From: Bryobacter sp.
GTDB lineage: Bacteria > Acidobacteriota > Terriglobia > Bryobacterales > Bryobacteraceae
DNA: 64,000 nucleotides
Assembly: GCA_022843625.1 (NCBI GenBank)
Contig: JALHNH010000033.1
Coordinates: 1-64,000 of the forward strand
Reading direction: 5' to 3'
A program made the position numbers and the translations under genes. Shown here piece after piece: positions 18,778 to 27,792 of the stretch. How positions within the stretch are numbered: position 1 is the first letter of the stretch; each line of letters starts with the position of its first letter. The notes under the pieces are model-generated. The model worked only from the letters and a program-made list of their open reading frames with translations. It had not been told where the DNA came from and searched no databases.

Positions 18778-20202
18778 ATGCATAAACTTCACTCAGTGGT
18801 GGCAAACTCAAGGCGCGAATTCCTGCGCAAGGCCGGCTGCGGATTCGGAATGCTGGCGATAAACTCCATGCTTGCCTCGGAGTCTTTGGCGCTCCGTGTT
18901 CCTCATCACAAGCCCAAAGCCAAAAGGGTCATCTTTCTCTTTATGCAGGGCGGCCCTTCGCAGATGGACATGTTCGAGTACAAGCCCGAACTCGAAAAGC
19001 GCAACGGACAGCCGCTCTCATTCAAGCTGCCGCAGAACTACGAAGCCCCCGGGATTCGCGATTCGAGACTCTTCGGCCCCATCAGCAAGTTTGTTCGTAA
19101 AGGGAAGCGTGGCATGCTCATCACGGACATGCTTCCTAACCTGGGCGGCGTTGTCGATGACCTTTGTTTCCTCCACGGCATGCACGCCGATAGTGAAGCC
19201 CACGCTCCGGCAATCCGCCAACTCCATACCGGACATAGCATTCAGGTTCGGCCTTCGATGGGCTCCTGGGCGCTCTACGGGCTAGGGACGGAAAATCAAA
19301 ACCTCCCAGGCTTTGTCACCATCTGTCCGGTCCTCGGTGGCGACGGTGGTACACCCCAACTCTTTGGCAGTGCCTTTCTTCCTGCAATCTATCAGGGCAC
19401 TCCGATCGGCAAATCAGGCGAAGCAAAGAATGCCAGGATCGATTATTTAAGCGACGCTGGCATCAAGACATCAGAACAGCGCAAGCAACTCGATTTCCTG
19501 GCGCAGGTCAATCAGAGCCACATCGCCGATAGTGGTGCGGACTCCGAACTGGAAGGGAGAGCCGCTTCTTTTGAACTCGCCTTCCGCATGCAGATGGAAG
19601 CCCCCCGCGTCCTCGACCTTGCCAGCGAGTCCGATGAAACCCGGGCGCTCTACGGGATTGGAGAAAAAGAAACAGACGACTTCGGCCGCCAATGCCTGAT
19701 GGCCCGCCGTATGGCCGAGGCCGGCGTGCGCTTTGTTCAGATCACAGATGGTGGTTGGGATCATCACGGCAAATTGCGACAAAGTCTCCCAGTTCGCTGC
19801 CGTGCCGTAGACAAGCCAATGGCAGGCTTGATTACCGATCTCAAGCGGCGCGGGCTTCTCGACGACACACTCGTTCTCTGGGGAGGAGAATTCGGCCGCA
19901 CTCCCTTTGATCAGGACCTCTCACAAGGCAAGGCCCCGATCGAAGATCGCGGTCGCGAACACAACCCGCGCGGATTCACGATGTTCATGGCCGGTGGAGG
20001 CGTAAGGCCCGGTATCTCTCATGGGGAGACTGACGAGTTTGGTTGGGATGCGGTTAGCGGCAAGGTGCACATTCATGACCTTCACGCCACCATGCTCCAC
20101 CTGCTCGGCCTCGATCACGAGAAACTCACATACCGCTACACCGGACGCGACTTCCGGCTGACCGACGTCTTTGGTCGCGTGGTGAAAGAAGTACTCGTCT
20201 AG
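18778..20202 (+). CDS. DUF1501 protein (Tat-exported)
   Basis: A 474-residue DUF1501 protein from the ATG at 18778, preceded by CAGGAG. The leader SRREFLRKAGCGFGMLAIN has twin arginines. Landmarks: VIFLFMQGGPSQMDMFEYKP, DGGWDHHGKLRQ, GGEFGRTPF and REHNPRGFTMFMAGGG, then HDLHATMLHLLGLDHEKLTY near the C-terminus. It is the downstream partner of the cytochrome-type protein. The operon ends at the hairpin terminator at 20237. The fold belongs to the sulfatase/alkaline phosphatase superfamily; the substrate is unknown. Confidence 0.9.
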   Translation: MHKLHSVVANSRREFLRKAGCGFGMLAINSMLASESLALRVPHHKPKAKRVIFLFMQGGPSQMDMFEYKPELEKRNGQPLSFKLPQNYEAPGIRDSRLFGPISKFVRKGKRGMLITDMLPNLGGVVDDLCFLHGMHADSEAHAPAIRQLHTGHSIQVRPSMGSWALYGLGTENQNLPGFVTICPVLGGDGGTPQLFGSAFLPAIYQGTPIGKSGEAKNARIDYLSDAGIKTSEQRKQLDFLAQVNQSHIADSGADSELEGRAASFELAFRMQMEAPRVLDLASESDETRALYGIGEKETDDFGRQCLMARRMAEAGVRFVQITDGGWDHHGKLRQSLPVRCRAVDKPMAGLITDLKRRGLLDDTLVLWGGEFGRTPFDQDLSQGKAPIEDRGREHNPRGFTMFMAGGGVRPGISHGETDEFGWDAVSGKVHIHDLHATMLHLLGLDHEKLTYRYTGRDFRLTDVFGRVVKEVLV

Positions 20203-20236
20203 CTTTGGCTTCTCACAAACTCTAGCCCAATGAAGA

Positions 20237-20280
20237 AACCCGCCTGGCCCTTTTGGCCAAGCGGGTTCATTTTGGTTTTT
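20237..20280 (+). terminator. Rho-independent terminator after the DUF1501 gene
   Basis: AACCCGC at 20237-20243 pairs with GCGGGTT at 20261-20267, and TGGCC at 20245-20249 pairs with GGCCA at 20255-20259, giving a 12-pair stem with one internal mismatch. The stem is followed by CATTTTGGTTTTT. It lies between convergent genes and, read leftward, also has an A/T-containing flank, so it may serve both. Confidence 0.85.
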
Positions 20281-20297
20281 GGCTTGTAAAAGCTCGG

Positions 20298-21308
20298 TTA
20301 GAGCTCGGCCAGCGCTGCCACAAGTGCACCCTTCGCTGTCGAGTTGAGCGGCGTTTCCGCCATCCGAATCTCGCTCAATGGCAGTGGGAACTCAGATTCC
20401 TTGAGCAGCTTCTCAAAGCGGTCACGGAAGCCCTTCGGCATCGCCGTGCCGCCGGAAAGAACCATCGGAATGGGCTTGCCCATCTTCGGAATATTCCGCG
20501 AGTTCGCAAAGGCTTCTTTCAACCCGTTCACCGTAGCCCGGATCACTTCGTCGTAGTAAACGTTGAGCACCTGGTGCAACTTGTCCGCATAGTGGCCGTT
20601 GATCTGGAAGGATTCTTCCTTCGCCAGTCGAATCCGTGTGGTCAGCTCACCGGTAATTGCAGCAGCAGAACTGTCGATGTAATCGCCGCCCTTGCCCACG
20701 CTGAAGCTCAGCACGGGCACAGCCAGATAGCTCAGGCACACATTCACCAGACCACCGCCAAAGCTGATACCGATTCCCGAATAGTTGGTCTCTTCAAGCT
20801 CTGAAAAAACAACTGCCAGGCCCTCATTGATCGGGGTGGGTTCACAATCGAGCTCGCGCAGGATCTGCGCAATCGATGCATCATGGTAGGTGAGATTTTC
20901 TTCTGCGCCGAGCGGCGCGGCCGGGACGCTGTAGTACACCGGCAAACCTTGCCGTCGTTCGCCTTCGGTCAGATTCTCAATCAGTTGCTTCAGCATTGCC
21001 GCATTTTGCGGCTCGCTCGGATTGAGTACGCCACGATTCATCGGACGCCGTGATTCCGTCTGCAACAGGTCTGCAAATCGCGAACTCTCGTTGCCAGGAA
21101 CGATGATCAACTTGCCCGTGTTCTCACCGGATACGACGTATGGCACGCCTTCGCGCTTGAGTGATGCCTCGGTCATTTTCGACCAGGGCACCTCAACAAA
21201 TGCATTGAGCTGGCTCTTGTATTGGAAATCGTCATTTGCCTTGCTGGCGGCTACGATCCGGCTTGTGCCGACGTCAAGCCCGATAGCAGGAGTGTGGTTG
21301 CTTTTCAT
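20298..21308 (-). CDS. Actin-like ATPase (MreB/FtsA/Hsp70 superfamily), uncharacterised
   Basis: A 336-residue cytoplasmic protein with the three nucleotide-binding signatures of the actin/Hsp70 fold: phosphate-1 GLDVGTSRIVAA (10-21), phosphate-2 GIGISFGGGLVNVCL (178-192) and adenosine motif VLSGGTAMP (283-291). The stretch NEGLAVVFSEL (161-171) fits the interdomain segment. It is not a normal MreB or FtsA by sequence, and it is encoded behind a cell-wall amidase gene with a 4-base ATGA overlap at 21305-21308. A good ribosome-binding site (AGAGGTG) precedes the start. A filament-forming or regulatory role at the envelope is inferred from context only. Confidence 0.75.
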   Translation of the reverse strand: MKSNHTPAIGLDVGTSRIVAASKANDDFQYKSQLNAFVEVPWSKMTEASLKREGVPYVVSGENTGKLIIVPGNESSRFADLLQTESRRPMNRGVLNPSEPQNAAMLKQLIENLTEGERRQGLPVYYSVPAAPLGAEENLTYHDASIAQILRELDCEPTPINEGLAVVFSELEETNYSGIGISFGGGLVNVCLSYLAVPVLSFSVGKGGDYIDSSAAAITGELTTRIRLAKEESFQINGHYADKLHQVLNVYYDEVIRATVNGLKEAFANSRNIPKMGKPIPMVLSGGTAMPKGFRDRFEKLLKESEFPLPLSEIRMAETPLNSTAKGALVAALAEL

Positions 21309-22534
21309 GGGTTCACCTCTTGAGCTGTGCTCGAATTGGAATTTGGGTTGCCACCGCTGGACCTGTTGTTCTCTGGCAACAAAGCACTCAGGCGGCGGTA
21401 ATGGTTGCGCAATTGGGTACGTAGTTGCGCAACAGAAATAGAATTCTCTCTCGCCTGCTCTCGAAGCAGGTCTTCACTGCTGACGACGCCCTTCCACATG
21501 CGCGCCCCGGTGGCTGCAAAAAAGGTGCCGTCGTAATTAAAGCCAAAAAGATTGAGACTCGCAAGGGGTTGTAAATAATTATCAGGCAGACCCATGGCCT
21601 CAAAAGGAAAATTGCCAGCCCAATCGGTGTGATATCCAATCTGGAAGTTGCTCGGATTGATCGACACCTGCGCATGCGTCACGCAGTTTGCCGCTGGAAT
21701 GTTGTATCTCGAACGCAGCATGCGAGTCAGTGTTCTGCCGGAATCGATCTGCGCCTGCGAAATGATCGGCGCCTCATCCCCAGGCCGCGTTTGCGTCTCA
21801 AACGAGACGGCAAGGAAGGAATCGTTCAACCCGATGTAAGCCCACTTGTCGTCCGCCCAGGTCGACTTGCCGGCATGATTGGCTGCATCCGTTTCTTTCA
21901 CAATCCTAAAGACCCGGCCAAATCGATCAATCACGTAGTGATAGGCCTTTTCTTTCGATACATATTGCAGAAGAGATTCCCCAAGCAGTTTGAGCCGCCG
22001 CATCTTCTGTTCTTCGAGTTCTTCGAGCGTGCTCTCCGTTGTATGAAAGACAATACCTGCCGCCTGCTTGTCGGCCAACTGCACCAGGCTCGATGTTGGT
22101 TGATTGCGGTTCCAGGCAAAATAATCACGGGGCCGGTTTGTCGTGCTGAAGCGCGTTTCAATGTGTAAGCCGTTCGACCAGGTTTCCACCCCATTCTTCG
22201 AATCAATCAGCCATACCTTCTCGAGAGGCCCCTCACGGAAAGGCTTTGAGCCGCGGCCAGCCACCAGATTCATCGCCCCATCCGAAACAGAAATGGGTGG
22301 TGCACTACTACGGAATAGGGAGAGAGTTGGAATCATCAACAGGCAACCCAAAGCCAGCCAAAACTTCTTATTGCGCAACCACCAGTACTGTGGCCGCCCC
22401 AGCACCGTTTCCACTTGACCCACCCGCTTTTCTGTATTCTTCAAAAAACGCAGTTTCGCAACCGGGTCTTCGATCTTTGAAGCCCGCGCATCGATCATCG
22501 GATTCAAGACCTTGCGTGGAGTAATTGGGTTCAA
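21305..22534 (-). CDS. Membrane-anchored N-acetylmuramoyl-L-alanine amidase (amidase_2/PGRP type)
   Basis: A 409-residue protein with one membrane segment (about 58-74), a low-complexity linker and an amidase_2-like domain. Zinc and catalytic candidates are H164 in VFHTTES, H199 in HYVIDRFGRVFRI, H220 in NHAGKS and H287 in CVTHAQV. The C-terminus is rich in Asn/Ser. The start is taken as TTG at 22534, preceded by AGGA; an ATG at 22498 is the alternative. It would cut the lactyl-amide bond of peptidoglycan on the outer face of the inner membrane. It shares an operon with the actin-like ATPase gene. Confidence 0.75.
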   Translation of the reverse strand: MNPITPRKVLNPMIDARASKIEDPVAKLRFLKNTEKRVGQVETVLGRPQYWWLRNKKFWLALGCLLMIPTLSLFRSSAPPISVSDGAMNLVAGRGSKPFREGPLEKVWLIDSKNGVETWSNGLHIETRFSTTNRPRDYFAWNRNQPTSSLVQLADKQAAGIVFHTTESTLEELEEQKMRRLKLLGESLLQYVSKEKAYHYVIDRFGRVFRIVKETDAANHAGKSTWADDKWAYIGLNDSFLAVSFETQTRPGDEAPIISQAQIDSGRTLTRMLRSRYNIPAANCVTHAQVSINPSNFQIGYHTDWAGNFPFEAMGLPDNYLQPLASLNLFGFNYDGTFFAATGARMWKGVVSSEDLLREQARENSISVAQLRTQLRNHYRRLSALLPENNRSSGGNPNSNSSTAQEVNP

Positions 22535-22707
22535 ACAATCCTGCTACCTGAAATGGCAACTTCCAGAGCACAATCGACAAAAACATCCAGAAACCTTATA
22601 TCGATCCCCCAGGCCACACTAGGGGAACTGCTTTAGTTTATCTGGTGTTGGCAACCAACGAAACTTCTCTTCATTAGTTGAGTTTCATATAACATTAGGC
22701 CCGAACG

Positions 22708-24336
22708 ATGAAATTTGTACACCTGTTGAAAACAAAGACTTTTTGCGCCGCTATTGCGACACTTCTGCTTGCCTTCACTCCGCTGGCTGCAAAAAAAGCG
22801 TCTGATTCCGCCTCAAAGTTCAAGGAAAAAATCAACAAGCAACAGCAGGCCGAACACGTACTCAGCCGCCTCAGTTTCGGCGCTCGCCCGGGCGACCTCC
22901 AAACCGTCCAAAAACTCGGCATCAAAAAGTGGATCGATCAGCAGCTCAACCCACAGTCGATTGCCGAAAATCCAGCCCTCGAATCCATCATCGCAAAGAT
23001 GCCCACGCTGGTCCTCTCTCCGGAAGCCCTCGCCCTCAACTACCCCCCACCGCAGGTGCTCACCGCCGTAGCCATGGGCCGTATGAAGATGCCCGAAGAC
23101 CCCCAACTCAAAGAAGTCTACGAGCGACTCAGCCAGCGCTACAAAGCCCGTATCGAACGCAAAAAGACCAAGAACGAAGAGGAAGATGAAGCAGCCCAGA
23201 AGGGTATCGAAGACCGACTCCGCCGCCGAGTCGGTGCCATGACCACTGAAGAGCGCAGCGAAGCTCTCCGCAAGCTCGCCCCTCAACAGGCGGTCGCCAG
23301 CGAACTTACCGAAGCCAAAATCTACCGCGCCGTCTTGAGTGAACGGCAGCTCAATGAAGTCCTTGCCGACTTCTGGTTCAATCACTTCAACGTTTATCTC
23401 GACAAGGGTGCCGACAAGTGGCTCACCACCGCCTACGAGCGCGACGCCATCCGCCCCCATGTCCTCGGCCGCTTTAGCGACATGGTCAGGGCCACAGCTC
23501 AAAACCCGGCCATGCTCTTTTACCTCGATAACTGGACCAGCATCGCCCCCGCAGCCGGAGAAAAGCTTCGCCGCATCGCCCCCAAAGCCCGCGCCCGCGG
23601 CATCAACGAAAATTACGCCCGCGAACTCATGGAACTCCACAGCCTCGGCGTCGACGGCGGTTACACCCAAAAAGACGTCCAGGAAGTTGCCCGCTGCTTC
23701 ACCGGCTGGACGATCGAAGAACCAAACCGGGGCGGCAAATTCCGCTTCGCCGAGCGTGCGCACGACAAGGGTGAAAAAGTGGTCCTCGGCGTCACGATCC
23801 CGGCCGGTGGCGGCATCGAAGACGGCCTCAAGGTAATCGAGGTCCTCAGCGCACACCCATCCACTGCCAAATTCATCTCCCGCAAGCTCGCCCAGCGTTT
23901 TGTCGCCGACGAGCCGCCGCAAGCTCTGACCGACCGCATGGCCAAGACCTATCAGCAAACCAGTGGCGACCTCAAAGCCGTCATGAAGACCATGCTCGAA
24001 AGCCAGGAATTCATGAGCGCCGGTGCCTACAAATCGAAGATGAAGAGTCCGCTGGAGATGGTAGCCGGGGCCCTTCGCGCCACCGGTGCCACCTTGACCA
24101 ACGCCATGCCCGCCGCACAGGCCATCGCCCAGATGGGCCAGCCCCTCTATCGCAAACAGGAGCCCACCGGCTACTCCAACAACGGTGAAGAGTGGCTCAA
24201 CTCTGCTGGCCTGCTCGCCCGCATCAACTTCTCAGTCGCCCTCAGTGAAAACAAGCTGCAAGGCATCCGCATTGACAAAGACAAGTTCTCAACCATGGCC
24301 AAAAACATGGGCGCGCCCGAATGGCAGCGCCGCTAG
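22708..24336 (+). CDS. DUF1800 protein
   Basis: A 542-residue exported protein of the DUF1800 family. After a signal peptide (MKFVHLLKTKTFCAAIATLL) come the family landmarks HVLSRLSFGARPGD, LNEVLADFWFNHFNVY, NENYARELMELHSLGVDGGY and VQEVARCFTGWTI, then a C-terminal KMKSPLEMVAGALRATG segment. A charged insert (RKKTKNEEEDEAAQKG) lies near residue 155. The DUF1501 gene starts 10 bases downstream, the usual partner of DUF1800. Function is unknown; the pair is widespread in Acidobacteriota and Planctomycetota. Confidence 0.92.
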   Translation: MKFVHLLKTKTFCAAIATLLLAFTPLAAKKASDSASKFKEKINKQQQAEHVLSRLSFGARPGDLQTVQKLGIKKWIDQQLNPQSIAENPALESIIAKMPTLVLSPEALALNYPPPQVLTAVAMGRMKMPEDPQLKEVYERLSQRYKARIERKKTKNEEEDEAAQKGIEDRLRRRVGAMTTEERSEALRKLAPQQAVASELTEAKIYRAVLSERQLNEVLADFWFNHFNVYLDKGADKWLTTAYERDAIRPHVLGRFSDMVRATAQNPAMLFYLDNWTSIAPAAGEKLRRIAPKARARGINENYARELMELHSLGVDGGYTQKDVQEVARCFTGWTIEEPNRGGKFRFAERAHDKGEKVVLGVTIPAGGGIEDGLKVIEVLSAHPSTAKFISRKLAQRFVADEPPQALTDRMAKTYQQTSGDLKAVMKTMLESQEFMSAGAYKSKMKSPLEMVAGALRATGATLTNAMPAAQAIAQMGQPLYRKQEPTGYSNNGEEWLNSAGLLARINFSVALSENKLQGIRIDKDKFSTMAKNMGAPEWQRR

Positions 24337-24346
24337 GATCAATCAA

Positions 24347-25600
24347 ATGGCAACCAGACGTGCATTCCTCAAAAACTCGAGTGTAGCCATCTTTGGAATT
24401 GGCGCCTCCCCCATCTGGCTCGAACGAGCCGTTGCTGCCACCAACAACAAAAAGATCCTCGTCGCGATCTTACAGCGCGGTGCCGCCGACGGCCTCAACA
24501 TCGTCGTCCCGCACGCCGAGAAAGCCTATTACGCCGGCCGCCCCGGCATCGCCATCCCCAAACCCGGCTCCAGCGAAGGTGCCACCCTCGACCTCGACGG
24601 TTTTTTCGGCCTCAACCCCAACCTCAAATCGCTGCTTCCCATCTTTAACGAAAAGAAGCTCGCCATCATCGAAGCCTGCGGTAGCCCCGACCCCACCCGC
24701 AGCCACTTCGACGCCCAGGACTACATGGAGAGCGGCACCCCCGGCTTCAAGGCCACTCGCGACGGCTGGCTGAACCGCACCATGAGCGACGACAAAACCA
24801 AATCCCCGATCCGCGCCGTCTCTCTCGGCCCTGTACTTGCTCGTACCCTCCGCGGCCCGCAACCCGCCGTCGCCATGAATAGCGTCAAAGACTTTCAGGT
24901 CCGCGACAAAATGGCGGGCGAAGACTATATGTCCCGCTATGCTGCTTCGGTCGACACCCAGCTCAAAGGCACCGGCAAAGACACCTTTGAAGCCATTCGC
25001 CTCCTCGAAGCTCTCCGCAAGGTCGAATACGTCCCCGCCAACGGCGCCGTCTACCCCAATGGGCGCTTAGGCTCCAGCCTCAAACAAATCGCCCAGATGA
25101 TCAAGGCAAATGCCGGTCTTGAAGTTGCCTTCGCTGACCTCGGCGGTTGGGACCATCACGTCAACGAAGTCGGTGCTACCCCCTTCATTGGTCCGCTCGC
25201 GAACCTCTTGCGCGAATTCGGCGACAGCCTCGCCGCCTTCTATCGGGACATGGGCCCCCGCATGGACGATATCGTTGTCACCACGATGAGTGAATTCGGC
25301 CGCACCGCGCGCGAAAACGGAAACCGTGGCACAGACCACGGCCACGCCAACATCATGTTCACCATGGGTGGCGCGGTTGCTGGCGGCAAGATCCACGGCA
25401 AATGGCCGGGTCTCGAACGTGAACAGCTCTACGAAGGCCGCGATCTCGCCGTCACCACAGACTTCCGAGAGGTTCTCGGTGAAGTTGTCACCGGCCATCT
25501 GGGCCAACGCGACCTCTCGCGCGTCTTCCCCGGCTTCAGCCCCAAAGGCCCACTAGGCCTCTTTGCCGCAAACGCCGCCACCACAACAAAAAACTCGTAA
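24347..25600 (+). CDS. DUF1501 protein (Tat-exported), DUF1800 partner
   Basis: 417 residues from the ATG at 24347. The leader MATRRAFLKNSSVAIFGIGA has twin arginines. Family landmarks: AILQRGAADGLNIVVPHAEK, CGSPDPTRSHFDAQDYMESG, DLGGWDHHVNE, MSEFGRTARENGNRGTDHGH and the gate-like ANIMFTMGGAVAGGK. This is the branch that pairs with DUF1800, distinct from the three DUF1501 copies that pair with DUF1553. Its last 65 bases overlap the convergent PepSY gene, so the two genes share coding DNA at their ends. Confidence 0.92.
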   Translation: MATRRAFLKNSSVAIFGIGASPIWLERAVAATNNKKILVAILQRGAADGLNIVVPHAEKAYYAGRPGIAIPKPGSSEGATLDLDGFFGLNPNLKSLLPIFNEKKLAIIEACGSPDPTRSHFDAQDYMESGTPGFKATRDGWLNRTMSDDKTKSPIRAVSLGPVLARTLRGPQPAVAMNSVKDFQVRDKMAGEDYMSRYAASVDTQLKGTGKDTFEAIRLLEALRKVEYVPANGAVYPNGRLGSSLKQIAQMIKANAGLEVAFADLGGWDHHVNEVGATPFIGPLANLLREFGDSLAAFYRDMGPRMDDIVVTTMSEFGRTARENGNRGTDHGHANIMFTMGGAVAGGKIHGKWPGLEREQLYEGRDLAVTTDFREVLGEVVTGHLGQRDLSRVFPGFSPKGPLGLFAANAATTTKNS

Positions 25601-26585
25601 TAAACAGAGCCGGTAAACTCAGCCCCAGCACGGCCCAAAGCAGCCGCGCCGCAGGCCCACCCCATACGCCAAAATGCACCGCGCTGAAATTGCCAATCAG
25701 CCAGTCCCCACTGGCCCGGTCTTCGAGCTTTTCAACCCGCATCACCTCAAGCGTATAGGGATTCAGTGCCACATGGCTCACCAGTTGAAACTCGCCCTGC
25801 GTCCCATGCCGCATCGATATACGAAAGGCTTCCTTGGGCCCCGATCCCAGCGAGATCCTGTATACCTTTGCCTCCGGCACCGCCCGCTGCGCAGCCGCTG
25901 CCAGCTCGGCCAGACTCTTGCGCTCCCCCGCTACTTCCACCGCCGCCAGCTTCGGCTGATTCCTCGCCGGTAAGAACAACTTCACCCCGTCAACATAAAC
26001 CTGAAACCAGGTAAAGTAGCCGCCAGTAAAGCCCATGATCACGATGAAGACAAGCGACACCATCCCCAGATTCACATGCAGATTCCGTGCATTCCAGTTC
26101 AACCGTGAAAGCCGAGGACGCCACAGCAACAAACCCGTCACCGCCAGCAACACCAGCGCCAGCGCACCATACCCATTCACCAGCCGTCCCGTTCGCCCAC
26201 TGATCAGGTTGAAGTGAAGCTGTTCGATAAACCCCAGCCAACCTTCCTTGCGCTGATAGTACCCGCGCAACACCCTAGTCTCGGCGTCAACATAAGCCTG
26301 CCGGGCATCACCCTTCCCAATCAGATACGCCATCCAGGCGCCCGTCTCAATATCGGGCCCCGTCAGCGTCAACACCTTCCACTCTGGATACGCCTTCTGC
26401 ACCACAGACAAAGCCTCATCCGGCTGCACCCGAATCGCCCTCACCGGCTGAAACAACTCTGGCCGCACCAACGCAACGAGCTCATCCCGGTAAACCAGAA
26501 TTGACCCGGTCACACCGATCACAACGGCATAAATCCCCAGCAGGATTCCCAGGATCAGATGAATTCGAAATAGACTCTTGCGCAC
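25536..26585 (-). CDS. PepSY-associated transmembrane protein
   Basis: A 349-residue membrane protein with GTG start at 26585. It has the standard PepSY_TM layout: helix 1 (LILGILLGIYAVVIGVTGSI), a periplasmic PepSY-like stretch, GWLGFIEQLHFNLISGRTGR, then helices around 130-150 and 175-200, a periplasmic loop and a last helix near 315-335 followed by WWRRLRQRG. Members often act in iron-siderophore uptake as membrane ferric reductases or in peptidase control. No iron receptor is adjacent here. The last 65 coding bases overlap the DUF1501 gene on the other strand. Confidence 0.85.
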   Translation of the reverse strand: MRKSLFRIHLILGILLGIYAVVIGVTGSILVYRDELVALVRPELFQPVRAIRVQPDEALSVVQKAYPEWKVLTLTGPDIETGAWMAYLIGKGDARQAYVDAETRVLRGYYQRKEGWLGFIEQLHFNLISGRTGRLVNGYGALALVLLAVTGLLLWRPRLSRLNWNARNLHVNLGMVSLVFIVIMGFTGGYFTWFQVYVDGVKLFLPARNQPKLAAVEVAGERKSLAELAAAAQRAVPEAKVYRISLGSGPKEAFRISMRHGTQGEFQLVSHVALNPYTLEVMRVEKLEDRASGDWLIGNFSAVHFGVWGGPAARLLWAVLGLSLPALFITSFLLWWRRLRQRGLVGLWG

Positions 26586-26596
26586 TACAATCTAGG

Positions 26597-27295
26597 CTAA
26601 TCCAGGATCTCGTACTGCACGTCTACTTTCGCTGTCACCGGAACACGAAACAGGCCTGACCCTGAGCCGCTACTGGCCGGGGCAACAAGGATCGCGTTCT
26701 GCATGGCTCGATTTCCGTTCCCTCTGCCGTCGTCCACGGTCATGCCGCCCCGCCTGAGTAACGAGCCTCCGCCAGACTCCACCTCTACGTCCATGACCCG
26801 CCCAATGCGCCGCTTCATCGCTTTCACCATCAAGTTCACCTTGGCTTCAGCAGCCGTAATCTCCATATCCCTGGCCCGCTCACGATGCTTCAACAGGTCG
26901 TTTAGCCTGAACTCGACGGATTCCACTGTCAGCGCCGCACTATCGTAAAGTTCAAACAATAAGGCGTCATAGTCTTTCAAATCCCGCACCGTCAATTGAA
27001 CGGTTCGCCGCACCAGAAAGCCATCCGACCGGCTGTCGATCTCGGGAAAATCCTGCGCCAGATCGGCACTGGATATCTTGTGCCGATCTGCCACCTGTAA
27101 CACCGCCTCGAGATCCGCTGTATGTGTGGCCCGGGCTCGCTTCAGCAACCGGTCTCTGGCCTCAAGATTCAGTCGAACGATCGCGTAGTCTGGCTGAACC
27201 TCTACTAGAGCATCGCCACTCACTCGAATCAAACGCTCCGCACCAGCCATTGTCGAGAGCATGAAAAGCGGCAGAATTACATTGGTAAGTTTCAT
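26597..27295 (-). CDS. SIMPL (DUF541) domain periplasmic protein
   Basis: 232 residues from the ATG at 27295, which starts a signal peptide (MKLTNVILPLFMLSTMAGA). SIMPL family features follow: RLIRVSGDALVEVQPDYAIV at the start of the mature protein, alternating beta-alpha pattern, AEAKVNLMVKAMKRRIGRVM and a Gly/Ser/Arg-rich insert before the last strands (VTAKVDVQYEILD). These periplasmic or outer-membrane proteins (YggE-like) are linked to stress tolerance; biochemical function is unclear. It sits 11 bases upstream of the PepSY gene in the same direction, so they may be co-transcribed. Confidence 0.85.
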   Translation of the reverse strand: MKLTNVILPLFMLSTMAGAERLIRVSGDALVEVQPDYAIVRLNLEARDRLLKRARATHTADLEAVLQVADRHKISSADLAQDFPEIDSRSDGFLVRRTVQLTVRDLKDYDALLFELYDSAALTVESVEFRLNDLLKHRERARDMEITAAEAKVNLMVKAMKRRIGRVMDVEVESGGGSLLRRGGMTVDDGRGNGNRAMQNAILVAPASSGSGSGLFRVPVTAKVDVQYEILD

Positions 27296-27477
27296 GATGG
27301 TTCTACGTCCTGGAAAGCAAAACCGTTCCTTCCAAGTCAACTTGCGCTCGCCCATGGCAAGCACCGGCCCCGTCCTGGTGCGCTCGAAATTGACGTCCAA
27401 ATCCCTCGGCAATCTCAAGCGGAATCGCGGCCGCCTGCGCGAAGAAAATCAATCCCGAACTACTAACAATCGCTGGT

Positions 27478-27765
27478 ATGAATTTGGGGAGCAGGTCAAT
27501 TGCCGCGATAGCCAAAGCGAAGATGGACCTTCAGCTAGATAAATTGCGGGAGTATGGCGGTCTTGAGTTGATCGACCCCCATCCATCTAACCGAGGAGCA
27601 AAATGGTACGAGGCGGACGTTGGGAAGGCTCGCCCAACCGATCTCAAGGGAACACGAGGGGGCCGTCGGATCGTGTTGTTAAAGCAATCCGGGCGAATCG
27701 AAAAAATCCTCTTCACCGACGATCATTACAAACCCGGATCTTGGCTTCGAGTTATTGATGCATAG
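27478..27765 (+). CDS. Small hypothetical protein
   Basis: I do not recognise this 95-residue protein. The C-terminal half (GRRIVLLKQSGRIEKILFTD) is charged and beta-rich; there is no signal peptide or membrane segment. An alternative start is the ATG at 27523. It lies directly upstream of a decayed nuclease gene and may itself be part of a degraded mobile or defence segment. It may not be expressed. Confidence 0.35.
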   Translation: MNLGSRSIAAIAKAKMDLQLDKLREYGGLELIDPHPSNRGAKWYEADVGKARPTDLKGTRGGRRIVLLKQSGRIEKILFTDDHYKPGSWLRVIDA

Positions 27766-27792
27766 AAAATCCAGAACTCGGCTCTGGGAGGG

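Noticed and set aside
22535-22707. Possible tRNA or small RNA in the gap upstream of DUF1800
   Set aside because: I could not find a cloverleaf or a convincing hairpin; only AT-rich promoter-like sequence is present.
22813-23958. Long open frame on the minus strand across the DUF1800 gene
   Set aside because: It is antisense to a clear DUF1800 protein, with a composition (Gly, Val, Asp rich) typical of a mirrored high-GC frame; no domain is recognisable.
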